Assembly: GCA_014058105.1 (NCBI GenBank)
Contig: JACGCM010000581.1
Span: 248,001 to 312,000 of the forward strand
DNA: 64,000 bases
DNA from: Kingdonia uniflora
Taxonomy: Eukaryota > Streptophyta > Magnoliopsida > Ranunculales > Circaeasteraceae
Direction: 5' to 3'
Positions 52,892 through 64,000 of this stretch are shown here, piece after piece. A model generated the notes under the pieces. It saw nothing but the letters and a program-made list of their open reading frames with translations, did not search any database and was not told the DNA's origin. A program made the position numbers and the translations under genes. The number at the start of each line of letters is the position of its first letter. Positions within the stretch are counted from its first letter, which is position 1.

Positions 52892-54720
52892 ATGGTTCAA
52901 ACACGTCAATCTTTGGGAGCTCAGCCTGAAAGTTTGAGGGAACCTGATCGGGTTGCCGAGCTTCGGGCGAGCTTAATTGCCAAAGTTGAGCAATAGAGTC
53001 AGCTCGAGTGCCAGCTATTGGAAGATCGAGAACTCCAAGAGAAGGAATCAGAACGAGAGCGTCAAGCTCGAGCTCTGGAGACAAAGAAGCTCAGATGCTA
53101 GCTTTTCAAACAGCTTTGAAAGCATTATAGAGCAGCTAACCACCACCATCCCTGAGAGAGCGCGAAACAGTACCAACAATCTCAAGGGTTTCCGTTCACA
53201 AGAGGTTAGGGGCACATGAGGTACATAGTGCAGACATTTCTAGGATCCATTGTAAGGATCCACAAGCACCGATAGTCTCAATTTATTTGGGACAGGAGGC
53301 GCAGACAGATACAGTAAAGATTGCAGACCTTCCAAGCAGCCCAAGGAAGTCTTGCGACCTCCTTACCGAGCCCCGCTTCCTGAACATGTGAGCGAGGAAA
53401 CAGATGACCACGTTCCCAGACTCATACGTTAAACAATTCCGACAGTTCCAGCAGCTCCAGTAGTTCCAGCAGTTCTAGCAGCTCCTATCCCTCAGTATTA
53501 TATTTCTCAGGAACTCATGGACTAGCGTATCAGGGAGATCATCGAAGCAAAGGCTTTAGACACGAAGGATGACCTACACAAATTACAAGGTAGTCCAATG
53601 GCTAAAGAATTATTTGATATGAATGTCCCAACAGGTTTTCATATACCCAAGATCAGTAAATACAAAGGAACCGATCCTGGCCAGCACGCTCAACAATTCC
53701 GCGACTCATTGGGTTTGTATTCTAATCTGAATCACATCCTTTGCCGACTCTTCGCTACCAGTCTTCAGGATGAACCTCTCCGTTGATTCCACTCTTTACC
53801 GGAAGGTTCAATTCATCCCTTCGAGCAGTTACATAAATTTTTTATCAAGGCTTATGCCCACAACAAAGACAAAGAAGAGAACTTATATTCTCTTATAAGT
53901 CTCAAACAAGCACATGGGGAGAAGCTCGAGGAGTTCTCCAAGAAGTTTCTCAAACTGGTTCGGAAGGTCGACAATCTAGATCAAAAAATAGCCGTGTCCG
54001 CATTCACAAATGCTCTGCAGTTCAATTGCAAAGATAAAGAGTATCTCTTCCTGAAGAAGCCCAAGACTCTCGAAGATATGATCGAGAAAGTTAACAATTA
54101 CATTAATCTGGAGCGGATGATGCCCGAACCGGATAATCCTGTAAAGGCAGTCCACAATACCAGGGTTCCTTCTACAGATTTCAACAACAACTGCAGCTCG
54201 AGCGATCCAGGCGATCCTAAACGAGCAAAGACAAAACCAAAAAGAGACGACAATCAGAGGTCGTAGTAACCATCCAGAACAATCATACCAAAGTTGAATG
54301 CCAAGCTTTCCGTGATCTATCCTATTCTTCATAAAGATAAATGTTTCCATCCAACTCGACATCTTGATCCAATAGCAGGTCGACCTTATTGCAAATATCA
54401 CAAGATTAAACACCACAGCACTGACAATTGCTATGGTTTAAAAAAGATCATGGATATCATTTTTAAGGATGGGAGGATGCTCGAATACATTATCGATCTT
54501 CCCAACTATAAAGACGGGAGCTATCTAAAACAAGATGACGTGGCTCAAGTAACAGAACAAGCAGAGGAGAAGCATCTATATCATCTCTACTATAACAATA
54601 TGATCGAGATCAATCAGGCTTTAAATTCCAACAGAGTCAAGAAAAGGAAGTTGGGCGAGTGCTGTGACCTTGCCGTCCAAGACAAGGAAGCCAAGCTCCT
54701 CCCAGGGTCAAGTGGTCGTT
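52892..54720 (+). pseudogene. gag of gypsy element D
   Basis: Starts MVQTRQSLGAQPESLREPDR with a charged coiled-coil N-terminus and an early stop (VEQ*SQLECQ). From 53598 the core is readable: MAKELFDMNVPTGFHIPKIS, KYKGTDPGQHAQQFRDSLGL. A stop replaces Trp after DEPLR, then SFKQ-like text and EKLEEFSKKFLKLVRKVDNL follow. At 54294-54720 a C-terminal segment has RPYCKYHKIKHHSTDNCYGL, a Cys/His pattern. Repeated CAGTTCCAGCAG units near 53440-53490 encode a Pro/Ala-Val repeat. The frame is broken several times. Confidence 0.8.
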
Positions 54721-54725
54721 AAAAG

Positions 54726-55209
54726 GGAATCTCCTTTGAGGACTGCGACACAGGACATGTGAAGTATCCTCATCATGACGCACTAGTAATTATGCTTAAA
54801 AGGAGGAACTTCATAATGCACGCCATGATGGTAGACACAAGAAGTGGGGTTGAGATCTTTTTCCAGAGCACGATTGACCAGATGGGACTCTCAGATCTGG
54901 TCATTCAAAGTGAGACAAATATCAATGAATTTAATGGGACCAAAGAAGAACGAGTTGGGAAGATCACTCTCCCGATCACAGCAGGGCCTACCACTATCGA
55001 CGTTATTTTTTATATCATCAATACCAAATCAAGGTATTTGGGGATACTAGGACGTTGTTGGCTGCACAATATGGAGGCTATCCCGTCTACATTTTACCAA
55101 ATACTCCGGTTCAAGCATAACAACGGTATTTATGAAATCAAAGGAAGTCAGAAACTTTCTCGAGCTTGCGAGAATGCAGTCTCACCAGTTCTCGACTATT
55201 CAAAATAGA
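54726..55209 (+). pseudogene. aspartic protease of gypsy element D
   Basis: Reads ISFEDCDTGHVKYPHHDALV, then MMVDTRSGVEIFFQSTIDQM, where the active site D-T-G-S has become D-T-R-S. GKITLPITAGPTTIDVIFYI and SRYLGILGRCWLHNMEAIPS follow. Loss of the active-site Gly would impair catalysis. The frame closes at 55208. Confidence 0.8.
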
Positions 55210-55299
55210 TTGCTGCATAGCAATCATAGAAGGCTGATCACCTCGATGGTCAGTATTCTCCAGCCGAGCCCGTGGAATACGTCCAAGTCGATGGAGTTA

Positions 55300-56660
55300 A
55301 CCGAGGTACTTATATTGGTATAAAATTAATTCAAACAGAGAAAGAAGCTCTTATTTCTTTCCTCCAATCCAACAAAGACATTTTTGCATAGAACTTCCAA
55401 GAAATGCCAGGCGTAGACCCCTCAAAGTCTTGCCACATCTTAAACATCCGCGAAGGCGCCGCAGCAGTTAAACAGAAGCAACGTAGGTTATCTCCACGAC
55501 TTAGAGACGTGGTGAACAAGGAGATCGGCAAACTTATCGAAGTTGGTTTCATTTGAGAAGCCAACTACCCAAACTGGATTTCTAATATCGTTGCTATTCC
55601 AAAGAAGAATGGGAAGGTTCAGGTCTGCGTGGATTTTATAGATCTCAACAAACATATGCCAAAGGACAGCTTACCTCTTCCGATCATTCATCAGATCCTC
55701 GACTCAACAGCAGGTCACGAACTCTAATCCATGATGGATGCCGCTTCGGGATACAGTTAGATTTCACTCTTGGAAGCATATCAAGAAAAGATTTCGTTTA
55801 TAACAGAAAGAGGTCTCTACTGCTACAAGGTCATGCCATTCGGTCTTATGAATGCTGGAGCCACTTACCAAAGGCTGGTCACAAGTATGTTCAAAGAACA
55901 CTTGGGAAAAATAGTCGAAGTCTTTATTGACGACATGCTTTGCAAGAGCCTAAAAAAAGAAGATCACATCTCTTACCTCTCTACATTATTCAGTATATTA
56001 CGATCCTACAGAATGAAGCTTAATCCCGAAAAATGCCAATTTGGCATTCACTCAGGCAAGTTCTTGGGACATCTTATCAGCAAGGAAGGGATAGAAGCAG
56101 ATCCAGATCAAATTCGAGCTCTTCTGAACATGCCTTCACCATCAATAAAGAAGGATGTACAAAAGTTCGCAGGAAAGATTGTAGCAATCAACAGATTCGT
56201 ATCCAAATCCTCGGATCGATGCAGCTGGTTATTTATACTACTTGGAGGTTCTACTCAACAAGGCAAAGGTTCAAAGAACGAAGATATCAACTGGACACCA
56301 GAATGCGAAGCAGCTATTCAGGAACTTAAAACTTACCTAGGGAGGGCTCCAATCATGAGCACTCCGATAGGCAATGAGGAACTGATTATCTACCTCGCAG
56401 TTACAGATACATCTCTAAAATCAGTTCTCATTTGGCTCGAAGGAAAAATTGAGAAACAAATCTTCTTCATCAGCAAGACACTTACTCCAGCGGAAATGAG
56501 GTACTATAAAATTGAAAGATTACTTTTAACTCTCGTTTACACCACACAAAAACTCAAATACAATTTTCAAGCACATCCTGTCAAAGTCATGACGAACTAC
56601 CCACTTCGGGAAGTATTGTCTAAAAAAGAAAAATCCAGAAGAGTACAATAGTGGTCCGTC
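55300..56660 (+). pseudogene. reverse transcriptase and RNase H of gypsy element D
   Basis: RT: VVNKEIGKLIEVGFI followed by a stop, WISNIVAIPKKNGKVQVCVD (~55575-55635), MMDAASGYS with a stop, then an open frame from 55770. The open frame has YCYKVMPFGLMNAGATYQRL, catalytic VFIDDMLCKS (~55918-55947) and GHLISKEGIEADPDQIRALL. RNase H follows: IYLAVTDTSLKSVLIWLEGK, SKTLTPAEMRYYKIERLLLT and LREVLSKKEKSRRVQ up to a stop at 56649. It is the longest intact stretch of pol in the window (293 codons). Confidence 0.87.
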
Positions 56661-56663
56661 AGT

Positions 56664-57245
56664 TTGGGGGAGCATGAAATCAAATTCGAGCAGCGAATTT
56701 TCGAAAATGGTCAAGCAGTCGCTGATTTTCTAGCAGACTTTCCAGTTTCAGATCCTAATTGGGAAGAATATGATCCAGATCTCGCCGAAGATGCAATAGA
56801 TGAGATTCCACCCTCTAAATCTTTTGATGATCGTGCATCATGGATATCTCAAAGAGGGTGGAGGCTCCTCACCGATGGTTCAACAGAACCCGCAGGGTCG
56901 GGAATTGGGATCGTTCTCATTACACCTTCCAACGACAGAATCGAGAAATCCATCCGTCTTAACTTTGAAGCCTTGAACAATGTTACAGAGTATGAGGCAC
57001 TCATTCACGGTCTGGACATAGCTCTCAAACTCAGAATCACTGAAATCTCAGCCTACACAGACTCTCTTCTAATCGTTTATCACTACTTAGAACATTACAA
57101 GAAGAACGACATCATGGTCGATTATGCAGCTCTAGTTGCAGAAAAACTAAACGAATTTCACAAAGCTACACTCGAATACCTCCCTCGAGGAGTGAATCGC
57201 CACGCTGACTCCTTGGCTTACTTAGCCAGAATATTGGGTACATAA
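56664..57245 (+). pseudogene. second RNase H (aRH) of gypsy element D
   Basis: One open frame of 193 codons within a broken pol. HEIKFEQRIFENGQAVADFL ends the first RNase H. RGWRLLTDGSTEPAGSGIGI, LNFEALNNVTEYEALIHGLD, ISAYTDSLLIVYHYLEHYKK and RGVNRHADSLAYLARILGT then form an RVT_3-type RNase H with the D, E, D, D residues in place. Dual RNase H is the hallmark of Tat-group elements. Confidence 0.85.
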
Positions 57246-57249
57246 TCAC

Positions 57250-58599
57250 GACACCTTCAAATCGAGGTTATTTCTAGCCCTAATATTAATCGTACAACAA
57301 TATACGCGATTAACACTGGGGGCGATGAGATGGCGGAAGATGATTGGAGGAAACCTTTTGTTACTTATCTCGGTCAGGATAACTCATGCAACGGGCCACT
57401 ACCAGATGATCCACAGTAGCGCAAACACATCATCAAAAATTCAAAATGCTGCACAGTCCAACCAAACGGAGATCTCTACAAATGCTCTGTCACTGGTCCA
57501 TACCTCAAGTGCATTTCTAAGGAACTTGCCCACAACATGCTTCGAGATCTACATGAAGGAATATGTAGATACCATACAGCAGGACGAGCTCTTGCTATTA
57601 AAGCTATTACCTAAGGAGTGTTCTGGCCAGGGATGCAGAAGCAAGCTGAAGAATACTCAAGGAAATGCGATGCATGTCAGCGTCATGGAAATCAAATTTG
57701 GGCCCCTTCCCTTGAACTCCATGCCAGTAAGGTGTACTAGCCGTTCAAGCGATGGGCACTCGATCTAGTTAGTGAATTCCCCAATACTCCGGGTAATAGG
57801 AAATTTCTCCTTGTTGCCATGGATTACTTCACTAAATAGGTTGAAGCAGTTCCTCTATGCAGAACTCGAGAAGAAGAGGTCATTTTCTTTCATTTGGCAG
57901 CATATTATCACAAGACTTGGTTGTACACATTTGATATGTATCAATAACGGTCCTCAGTTCGTTGGAGCAAAGGTTATAACATTACTCAACAAACACAACA
58001 TAATCCATTCTCCATCAAACCCATACTACCCCCAGGGAAACGGACAGGCGGAGATCACAAACAAGATCATCGTGGATGGTCTCAAAAAGTACCTTATGTT
58101 ACAGAAGAAGGGCAACTGGATACGTGAATTTCCTTATGACTTATGGGCTTATCGAACTATGCACCAGAAGTTAACACAGTGCTCTCCTTTTCTGCTTGCC
58201 TATGGAACTGAAGTAGTCATCCTAACGAAGTACCACCATCTTGTGAGAGACCACGAGCTCACAGACGAAGAAAATGAGTTCGAATTGGCTTGTAACCTCA
58301 ATTGGATCGATGAGACACGAGATCGAGCTATCGCAAATCTTTGTCGATATCATCAAACACTGGAAAATTTATACAACTAACGAGTTCGCACTCGGGAGTT
58401 CGCTATCAACGACTGGGTCCTTCGAGAATTCCGAGATAATAGAAAAGATCCACATGCTGGCAAACTAGCAGAGAACTGGGAAGGTCCTTTCATGGTCATA
58501 GGTCGAACTGGTCTGGGTTCATACTATCTCATAACGGAAGCTGGTGACAAAATTCTAAATCCACGGAATACAAGAAGATTGAAGTTATATCGACGCTAA
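57250..58599 (+). pseudogene. integrase of gypsy element D
   Basis: Zinc-binding part in shifted frames (GVFWPGMQKQAEEYSRKCDA, CQRHGNQIWAPSLELHASKV, ~57610-57735). Core: FKRWALDLVSEFPNTPGNRK (~57740-57800), then an open frame 57772-58380 with IINNGPQ-like CINNGPQFVGAKVITLLNKH (Asp replaced by Asn). IIHSPSNPYYPQGNGQAEIT follows, giving the catalytic Glu, then ANLWAYRT-type FPYDLWAYRTMHQKLTQCSP. It ends ENWEGPFMVIGRTGLGSYYL and RRLKLYRR with a stop at 58597-58599. The D-to-N change and frameshifts inactivate it. Confidence 0.84.
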
Positions 58600-58739
58600 A
58601 CAGCTCCTCCGTCGCTCAGCAATGTTTAATCCACATCGAAATTTCACCCCCAATTTATGTACAAACTCTTTTCAATCAATGAAATCTCTTTTTTATCACA
58701 AGAATCCCTGCTATACAATTCCCCTTCATCTTCATCATC

Positions 58740-59640
58740 TCCAAGGGTAAAAGCACAGTTTATCCTAGCTCGATCCCTAAAGGTAAACAACATTCAACAT
58801 TGGTAATGGCCTAGATAATACTAGCCTAACTCCTGAGGATACTCATACATTCGAAGGCGGGGGCCATAACGAACCTCTTAGCCTGAAGATAACAAGCCTA
58901 AAGCACAAGTAAGGAAAAAACTTGCTCGCTGCCGCTAAGCTTCAACATCCAACATTGGTAATGGCATAGATAATACTAGCCTAACTCCTGATGATACTCA
59001 TACATCCGAAGACGGGAGCCATAACGAACTTCTTAGCCTGAAGATAACAAGCCTAAGCACGAGTGAGGAAAAAACTTGCTCACTGCCGCTAAGCTCCAAC
59101 ATCCAACATTGGTAATGGCATAGATAATACTAGCCTAACTCCTGAGGATACTCATACATCCAAAGGCGGAGGCCATAACGAACCTCTTAGCCTGAAGATA
59201 ACAAGCCTAAAGCACGAGTGAGGAAAAAACTTGCTCGCTGCTGCTAAGCTCCAAAATCCAATATGGTATCAAGGCATAGATAATACTAGCCAAACCCCTG
59301 AGGACTTAGAAACCTCTGGGTGTGGGGCCATAAAGAGCTTCAGCCTGCGGGATCAGGCCTAAAATACAAGTGAGGCGTTGCTCGCTGCCGATAAGCCCAA
59401 CTCTCTAATATGGTTTCAAGGCATAGATAATACTAGCTGAACCTCTGAGGAAACATAGATCCAAGGTGGAGGCCATAAAGAACCTCTTAGCCTGCGGTGA
59501 CCGCCTAAAGTACGAGCAAAGATAATACTAGCTCGCTACCACTAAGCCTCCCTGAAGTCCAAGGGTTGAAGCACAGATAATACTTACTTCTACACCCACG
59601 GACTTCTTCTAATTCAATGGGTCAAACCAGAGAATAACAT
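58740..59640 (+). repeat. tandem array, ~153 bp unit, five to six copies, in element D
   Basis: The landmark AGATAATACTAGC recurs at ~58812, 58969, 59121, 59277, 59427 and ~59575, in steps of 150-157 bases. Most units carry CTGAGGATACTCATACAT, then a purine-rich motif (CGAAGGCGGGGGCCATAA and variants), then CTCTTAGCCTGAAGATAACA and ACTTGCTCGCTGCCGCTAAG. The first three units are very similar, the last ones more diverged. It lies between integrase and the antisense gene. Confidence 0.88.
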
Positions 59641-59926
59641 CTACTGCAGGTGTTTAAATATTATTTTCTCATGTCAGCATTTCAAATTACAACGCTCCTC
59701 TCAAAGTCCTACATCAACACTGAAGCATCAACATCTTCTACATACAAAAGGTACTCGTTATCAGAGTTCAAGTCTATTTCTTTTTAACTCTGCTAGATTT
59801 TCTTGATGGGAGAGCAGTCAACCTTCCTCCCACAACAGGAGTAGGTAAGACTATACTCGAGCTTCCCCCTATTTCAGTCATGGATGCCATATATTCTGGA
59901 GCTCGTTTAGCAATAATTTATCTCCC

Positions 59927-62900
59927 TCAAGCTATATGTTCAGCCGTCGTGGTCCCAATACCACGATCCATAACCCCAATTGGATCTATGCTCGAGATAT
60001 CGAGTTTACATACACAAGTCCTTCCAGAGAAACGATCTTGCATCAAATCTCTCTCAACCTGCAGTAATTTTATTTCCTCGACCAAATATGCAACAAATGC
60101 GCTTAATTGTCGTTGATGCAAAGCTTCACCATCACATTTTTCTTGTTCGTGAACTACTAATTCCTTAATGGCTTGGTGAGTAACAGCAGCGCGTTTGTTA
60201 TCCTTCAAACGACAAGCTTTCGATTTAGCCAGTTCAGCTATTAATTGATTAATACGTTCACTCATCTGCCTTGTAAGATCTGTCGACTTCTGCCGAGAGT
60301 TTGTGAGATCAATACGCATATTCTCCACTAACTCTACTTTTCGACGAAGAAATTCCTTCATCTCTCGACTCCCCTCACCAGAAGAAATTTCACCATCCCT
60401 TTTATCCAATTCAAATTTAAGATCTTTCTGATACTTCATTTCATGTACACGTAATTCCCGCTTCGATTCGGAAATTCGCGCACAGAGTTGATTAATTATT
60501 TCATTCATCTCCTTCTCACGTTGCACAGCCCTTCTCACCTTTCCGCGAGCATGGGCCAAATCGTCCACCCAACTTTTGTTCTTGGCTTGAATCTCTGCTA
60601 AATCAGCCCTGCTCTGAGCCTCTCTCCCTTTTAAATGACGTAAATCAGCCTTCAAACGATCTAACCTGGCAATCAAACTATCATGTATTTGTGTAGAGTT
60701 ACCTAATTCTTGATCTTTTCCTACAATACTACTGCTAAATTTTTAAAAAATGACCTCAGACACAGCCAAGTTAGTTTGCGCAGTATCCAGGTCGATTTTA
60801 CTCTTCAACAACTGCTCGTTCAGAGCACGAATGTTACATTTCATATCAGATATCTCTTCATTTAACGCTTTAATACGGTATTCTGCTAATTCAGCCTCGT
60901 GCCAAAAACCTGACACAACCTTTTCCTTCAACTCGACAAGTTCACTGGTAAGTTGGTTCAAAGCCAAATCCCTGCTTAAAATTGTTTCAGTCTTATCCTC
61001 TACTTGTCTCTTAGCTTCTTCGAGCTTCAAAGAAAGCTTCACATTATCCTCCAATCGATCTTCATACTGGGAAATCAGAGCCTCATATTCTTCTGCATAC
61101 TCAGTATTATATAAAAGAGTCTCCTTTTCTCTCTCTCTAGCAACGTCTAGCTCCTTCTGCATAACAGTTAGCAGGGACTTACAACATCAGTACCTGATGG
61201 GGAAATAAATCGACAAAAGCATATTGACAAACTTGTAGTACAAACACCTGCAAGTTCGAGACAAAAAATTCCTCCTTGGCCTACCGACCATATTAAGTTT
61301 TGGTCGCAAGACAGAGTGTATATACACAAACATCCTGAACTAGAATAAACATACAAGGTACATATCCTTTCTTCTATTAAATTCTTGTTCATCAAGTTAT
61401 TAATTTATCTAAATTTTCTAACCTGTAATTCAGCAGAGGATTTTTTCTCCACTTCTAGCAGGCTCTCTAAGTCCAGAACTCTGAGGCGCAAGTTTTCTAT
61501 CTCCTACAATATGGAGTTTTGTAAGCAAAATGTTGTTGGCATCAAACAGCAATAAAATATTACAAAGATCGAGCTCATGTTTCACAACCAATGTTACATT
61601 ACACGATCATCCTACCTGATTAATAGTTTCCTGATTATCTACAGCGCTCTTTTCAGCAACATTCAGACCAACCTCTATTTCCTGAACCTCATCTTCATCC
61701 ATAATTTCTTTCTCCTCATAATTCCCTTCACTGAATGCCATAATCTTCGCCTTTGTATACCTCAGCTGGTAAACATCTATTCGACGACGTGCCGATGAAT
61801 GCTCAAGCAATTGTCACCAAAACATGCCGATGGCTTCAGGACATCATTATCAATACTAAAGCAACACAAAGCGGCAACTTTGGGGACACAATATCGCTGC
61901 AAGTTCTCCGAGTACACACGCTCCAGATAAAACGTAAAATAAGCATATTGGTAAAATGGCAAGCACCACCACCAGGGTGGTTTAAACTGAACACTGATTG
62001 ATCTTCTTTTAGCAATGGCCTCTCTGGAGCTGGAGGTATCATACGCAACTCACATGGAGAGATGAAATTTGGCTTCAGCGTGGCGCTAGGAAATGGCACG
62101 AACACGGCAGCTGAACTTTATGGACTACTACATGGCCTCAAATTATGTAAAGAAAACAACTGGTTTCCACTCGTGGTCGAAATGGATGCTGAAGTTATAG
62201 TGAACTGGCATAAACAAATAGGCATATGCCCCAGCAAGTTTCAAGCCATATGTCAACTCAGCCAGGAGCTCCAAATAAACATGGTTCACACGTACAGAGA
62301 AGGGAACGGATCTGCTGACGGTCTCTTCAAGTTGGGAAGTACACAACAGAAACTCAAGTTCTGGTCAGTTGTAGCGCTACCTAGACAAATACGAGCCTCC
62401 TACTTTCTTGATAAATTAGGAGTTGTAGCTATTAGACACTGAATCTTTTGTAGTATTAAGAGGTTAGGCTTTAAGTCCCCCTCTTGTTTTGATCTTGTAA
62501 ATTAAATAAAAACCAAATTTGCTCAAAAAAAAAAGTATACCTCAGCTGGTAGAGCTTCCCTGCAAGTTTATTCCGAGAAGTAACGGACGCGGTAACCAAT
62601 CGCTCTGCTTCGGCTACACTTTCGGCCCTAACTTCCTTCAGCTTTAGAGCAACAACTTCCCTTTCTTTCTCCAGCTCCAACTGGAAAGCTTCCCTCTCCC
62701 GAGTCAGGTTCTCTTCCAACTGGTTTTTCTCCCCCTCTAGCTGGGAGATCCTCTTTTCCAGCTCAATCGAACTATCCTGAAAACCAAGCTAAACCCCCCT
62801 CAGAGCACGAGCAAGCTGCAAAAAGAAATAAGTTAGCTCGAGCAACAAAATAGCTCGACAAAATTAACTATTTACTAACCTTCTTAAACTCATCATCCAT

Positions 62901-64000
62901 AACAGCAACCATCTTCTCTCAAGCTTTAGCTCGACATTGTTCCTCCAAGAGACCGGCTTCAACCCTAAAATGCGTCCTCAAGTCCGCCCCCTCAGTGATC
63001 TTATCGCTTACCACTAGCACCACCTGGGACTTTGTGGGAGAAGTTACCTTCCTCCTCTTACTGCTATCATCCACACTGTCCGACATAACAGAACGAGAAA
63101 CATCCCCCTTTTTTGCAGCCTTCCTCTTCGCCAGGTTTCGTACAATAGTGCTAGAGACAGTGGCCATGTCCACTGTCCCTTCTGGCATTTCATTGAGTCG
63201 CACGAGCTTCAAAGGTGTATTAAGTTCAGGAGTTGACAATTTCTCTTCCATTGAGCCTGAAGTTTTCGCAGCCATTCTCCTCTTTCCTTGAGATCTCCTG
63301 ACCTTGCCATCCTTACTAGCTACCCTTTTGAGCCTACTTATCTCTAACTCTTTGAGAATAGCTTCGAGCTTAGTACCTTCCCTGGCAACGGCGTCTATAA
63401 AAGATTCCTTCCTCGAAACTTTGCAATTAATTCCTACATAAAAAATCGGCAACGTAAGATACAAATCAACTAAATATAGTTTAACATACAAATGATAGTT
63501 CAATTTTCAATGGTATACTTACCCTTTGATATAGTTCTATTATTAAGTTCTAGGGGTTCCTCATCAGAGCGCTGAAGACATTCACCAGACACCCATAAAA
63601 GGTTGTCGTTCCACACTCGCCCTGCTGATGACAGGTCGAAGAAGCATGGTCTTGATGATCTAGAAGAAATATATGCACCATCAGTTACTGTGACATATTT
63701 CACAGCATAATACTCCAAAAAATCCTTGGCAATAATCCTCCTCTCACTACCAGATGCAGCCCATCTCTCATTAAGGGTTTCACATACAAGGATAACTTTC
63801 CAAAAATTGCAATTCAATTGCGCCGGGCAAGCCCCAATCATATTCATAACACTCTTAGCTAAATTGCTCAAAGACAGCATCAACCCATAGTCGAACTGGG
63901 CTAAATAGCAACAAAACCCATCAGTTCGACTATCCTTCACCATGCCTTGAACGTACTCCAAGGATACTTCATCCCCCAAACGCTTGCACTTCTTTTCTTT
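59927..64000 (-). pseudogene. spliced antisense gene of element D (coiled-coil protein, Tat-group aORF)
   Basis: Minus-strand exons: 64000(edge)-~63522, 63436-62881, ~62818-62552 joined to 61771-61616 (split by LINE 3), 61505-61422, 61162-59927. GT-AG borders are seen, for example ATCAG|GTAGG and ATTGTAG|GAGAT. The first exon has MVKDSRTDGFCCYLAQFDYG and GACPAQLNCNFWKVILVCET, resembling the 'putative gypsy-type transposon' domain of plant aORFs. The second exon is basic with nuclear-signal-like KRRKVTSPTK and an in-frame stop near its end (RAKA*EKM). The later exons are a long coiled coil (EREAFQLELEKEREVVALKL, EREKETLLYNTEYAEEYEAL, DLRHLKGREAQSRADLAEIQ). A frameshift lies at a T/A run near 60740. 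The role is unknown; it opposes the element's own transcript. Confidence 0.65.
61772..62534 (+). mobile_element. LINE 3, 5'-truncated, with 17 bp target duplication
   Basis: 763 bases bounded by the direct repeat GTATACCTCAGCTGGTA (61755-61771 and 62535-62551) and ending in a run of ten A. It encodes only the C-terminal RNase H of an L1 ORF2: WQAPPPGWFKLNTD, a stop in place of Gly, then GAGGIIRNSHGEMKFGFSVA, NTAAELYGLLHGLKLCKENN, MDAEVIVNWHKQIGICPSKF, YREGNGSADGLFKLGS, with a stop at ~62440 and a 3' UTR. Borders, tail and duplication are textbook target-primed reverse transcription. It interrupts an exon of the antisense gene of element D. Confidence 0.92.

Larger units (their letters stand above)
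52219..64000 (+). mobile_element. Ty3/gypsy element D (Tat-like), runs past window edge
   Basis: 5' LTR 52219-52807, primer-binding site, gag, protease, RT, RNase H, second RNase H and integrase ending at 58599. A ~153 bp tandem array (58740-59640) and a spliced antisense gene on the minus strand (59927 to beyond 64000) follow. The 3' LTR lies outside the window. It belongs with element A (LTR and protein similarity) and is the most complete gypsy here, though stops break gag, protease, RT and integrase. LINE 3 is inserted at 61772. Confidence 0.88.

Overview
This is nuclear DNA of a flowering plant, probably a dicot; the species cannot be read from it. Evidence: spliced host genes with GT-AG introns, nested Ty1/copia, Ty3/gypsy, LINE and CACTA elements with plant-type domains, and plant-type SINE-like repeats. 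The only genes that look intact are two small secreted PLAT-domain proteins. Almost everything else is transposon sequence at different stages of decay, inserted into older transposons or gene copies. All calls come from reading the sequence and its translations; no database was searched.

Layout. 1-9.1 kb and 16.4-17.5 kb: a cluster of three PLAT genes on the minus strand. Copy 1 (759-1312) and copy 3 (16764-17374) have open two-exon frames. Copy 2 is a pseudogene whose first exon was split by a Ty3/gypsy element (3043-8239, target duplication GAGAC) and whose promoter took a solo copia LTR (8370-8935, target duplication CTACA). A 5'-truncated LINE (9089-16365) lies between copies 2 and 3, and a decayed copia element (10279-16073, target duplication CACAT) sits inside it. 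That copia carries a fragment of a p24/emp24 secretory-pathway gene between its primer-binding site and gag.

17.9-33.6 kb: after a minus-strand gypsy LTR comes what looks like one large CACTA (En/Spm) transposon on the minus strand. A CACTA terminus with subterminal repeats lies at 18717, and TNPA-like and TNP2 transposase genes lie at 28.6-33.6 kb. Between them are pieces of a dihydropteroate synthase (folate) gene, a fragment of an unidentified host gene, and tandem repeats. A second copia element (20017-25178) splits the dihydropteroate synthase fragment.

33.7-45.8 kb: two same-family Ty3/gypsy pieces in opposite orientation, an LTR+gag fragment (+) joined to a longer element (-). 45.8-51.8 kb: a long LINE with ORF1 and ORF2, both broken. 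51.8-52.2 kb: an LTR-like fragment with an array of CGTTCGAACG palindromes, also present in the LTRs of the 20 kb copia. 52.2-64 kb: a third related gypsy element, cut by the window edge. It has dual RNase H, integrase, a ~153 bp tandem array and a spliced antisense coiled-coil gene; one exon of that gene is split by a LINE insertion with a 17 bp target duplication.

How the parts relate: the gypsy elements have features typical of the Tat group (second RNase H, tandem repeats after integrase, antisense ORF). The host-gene pieces (p24, dihydropteroate synthase, unknown gene) all lie inside transposons, so they are best read as captured copies, not as functional loci.
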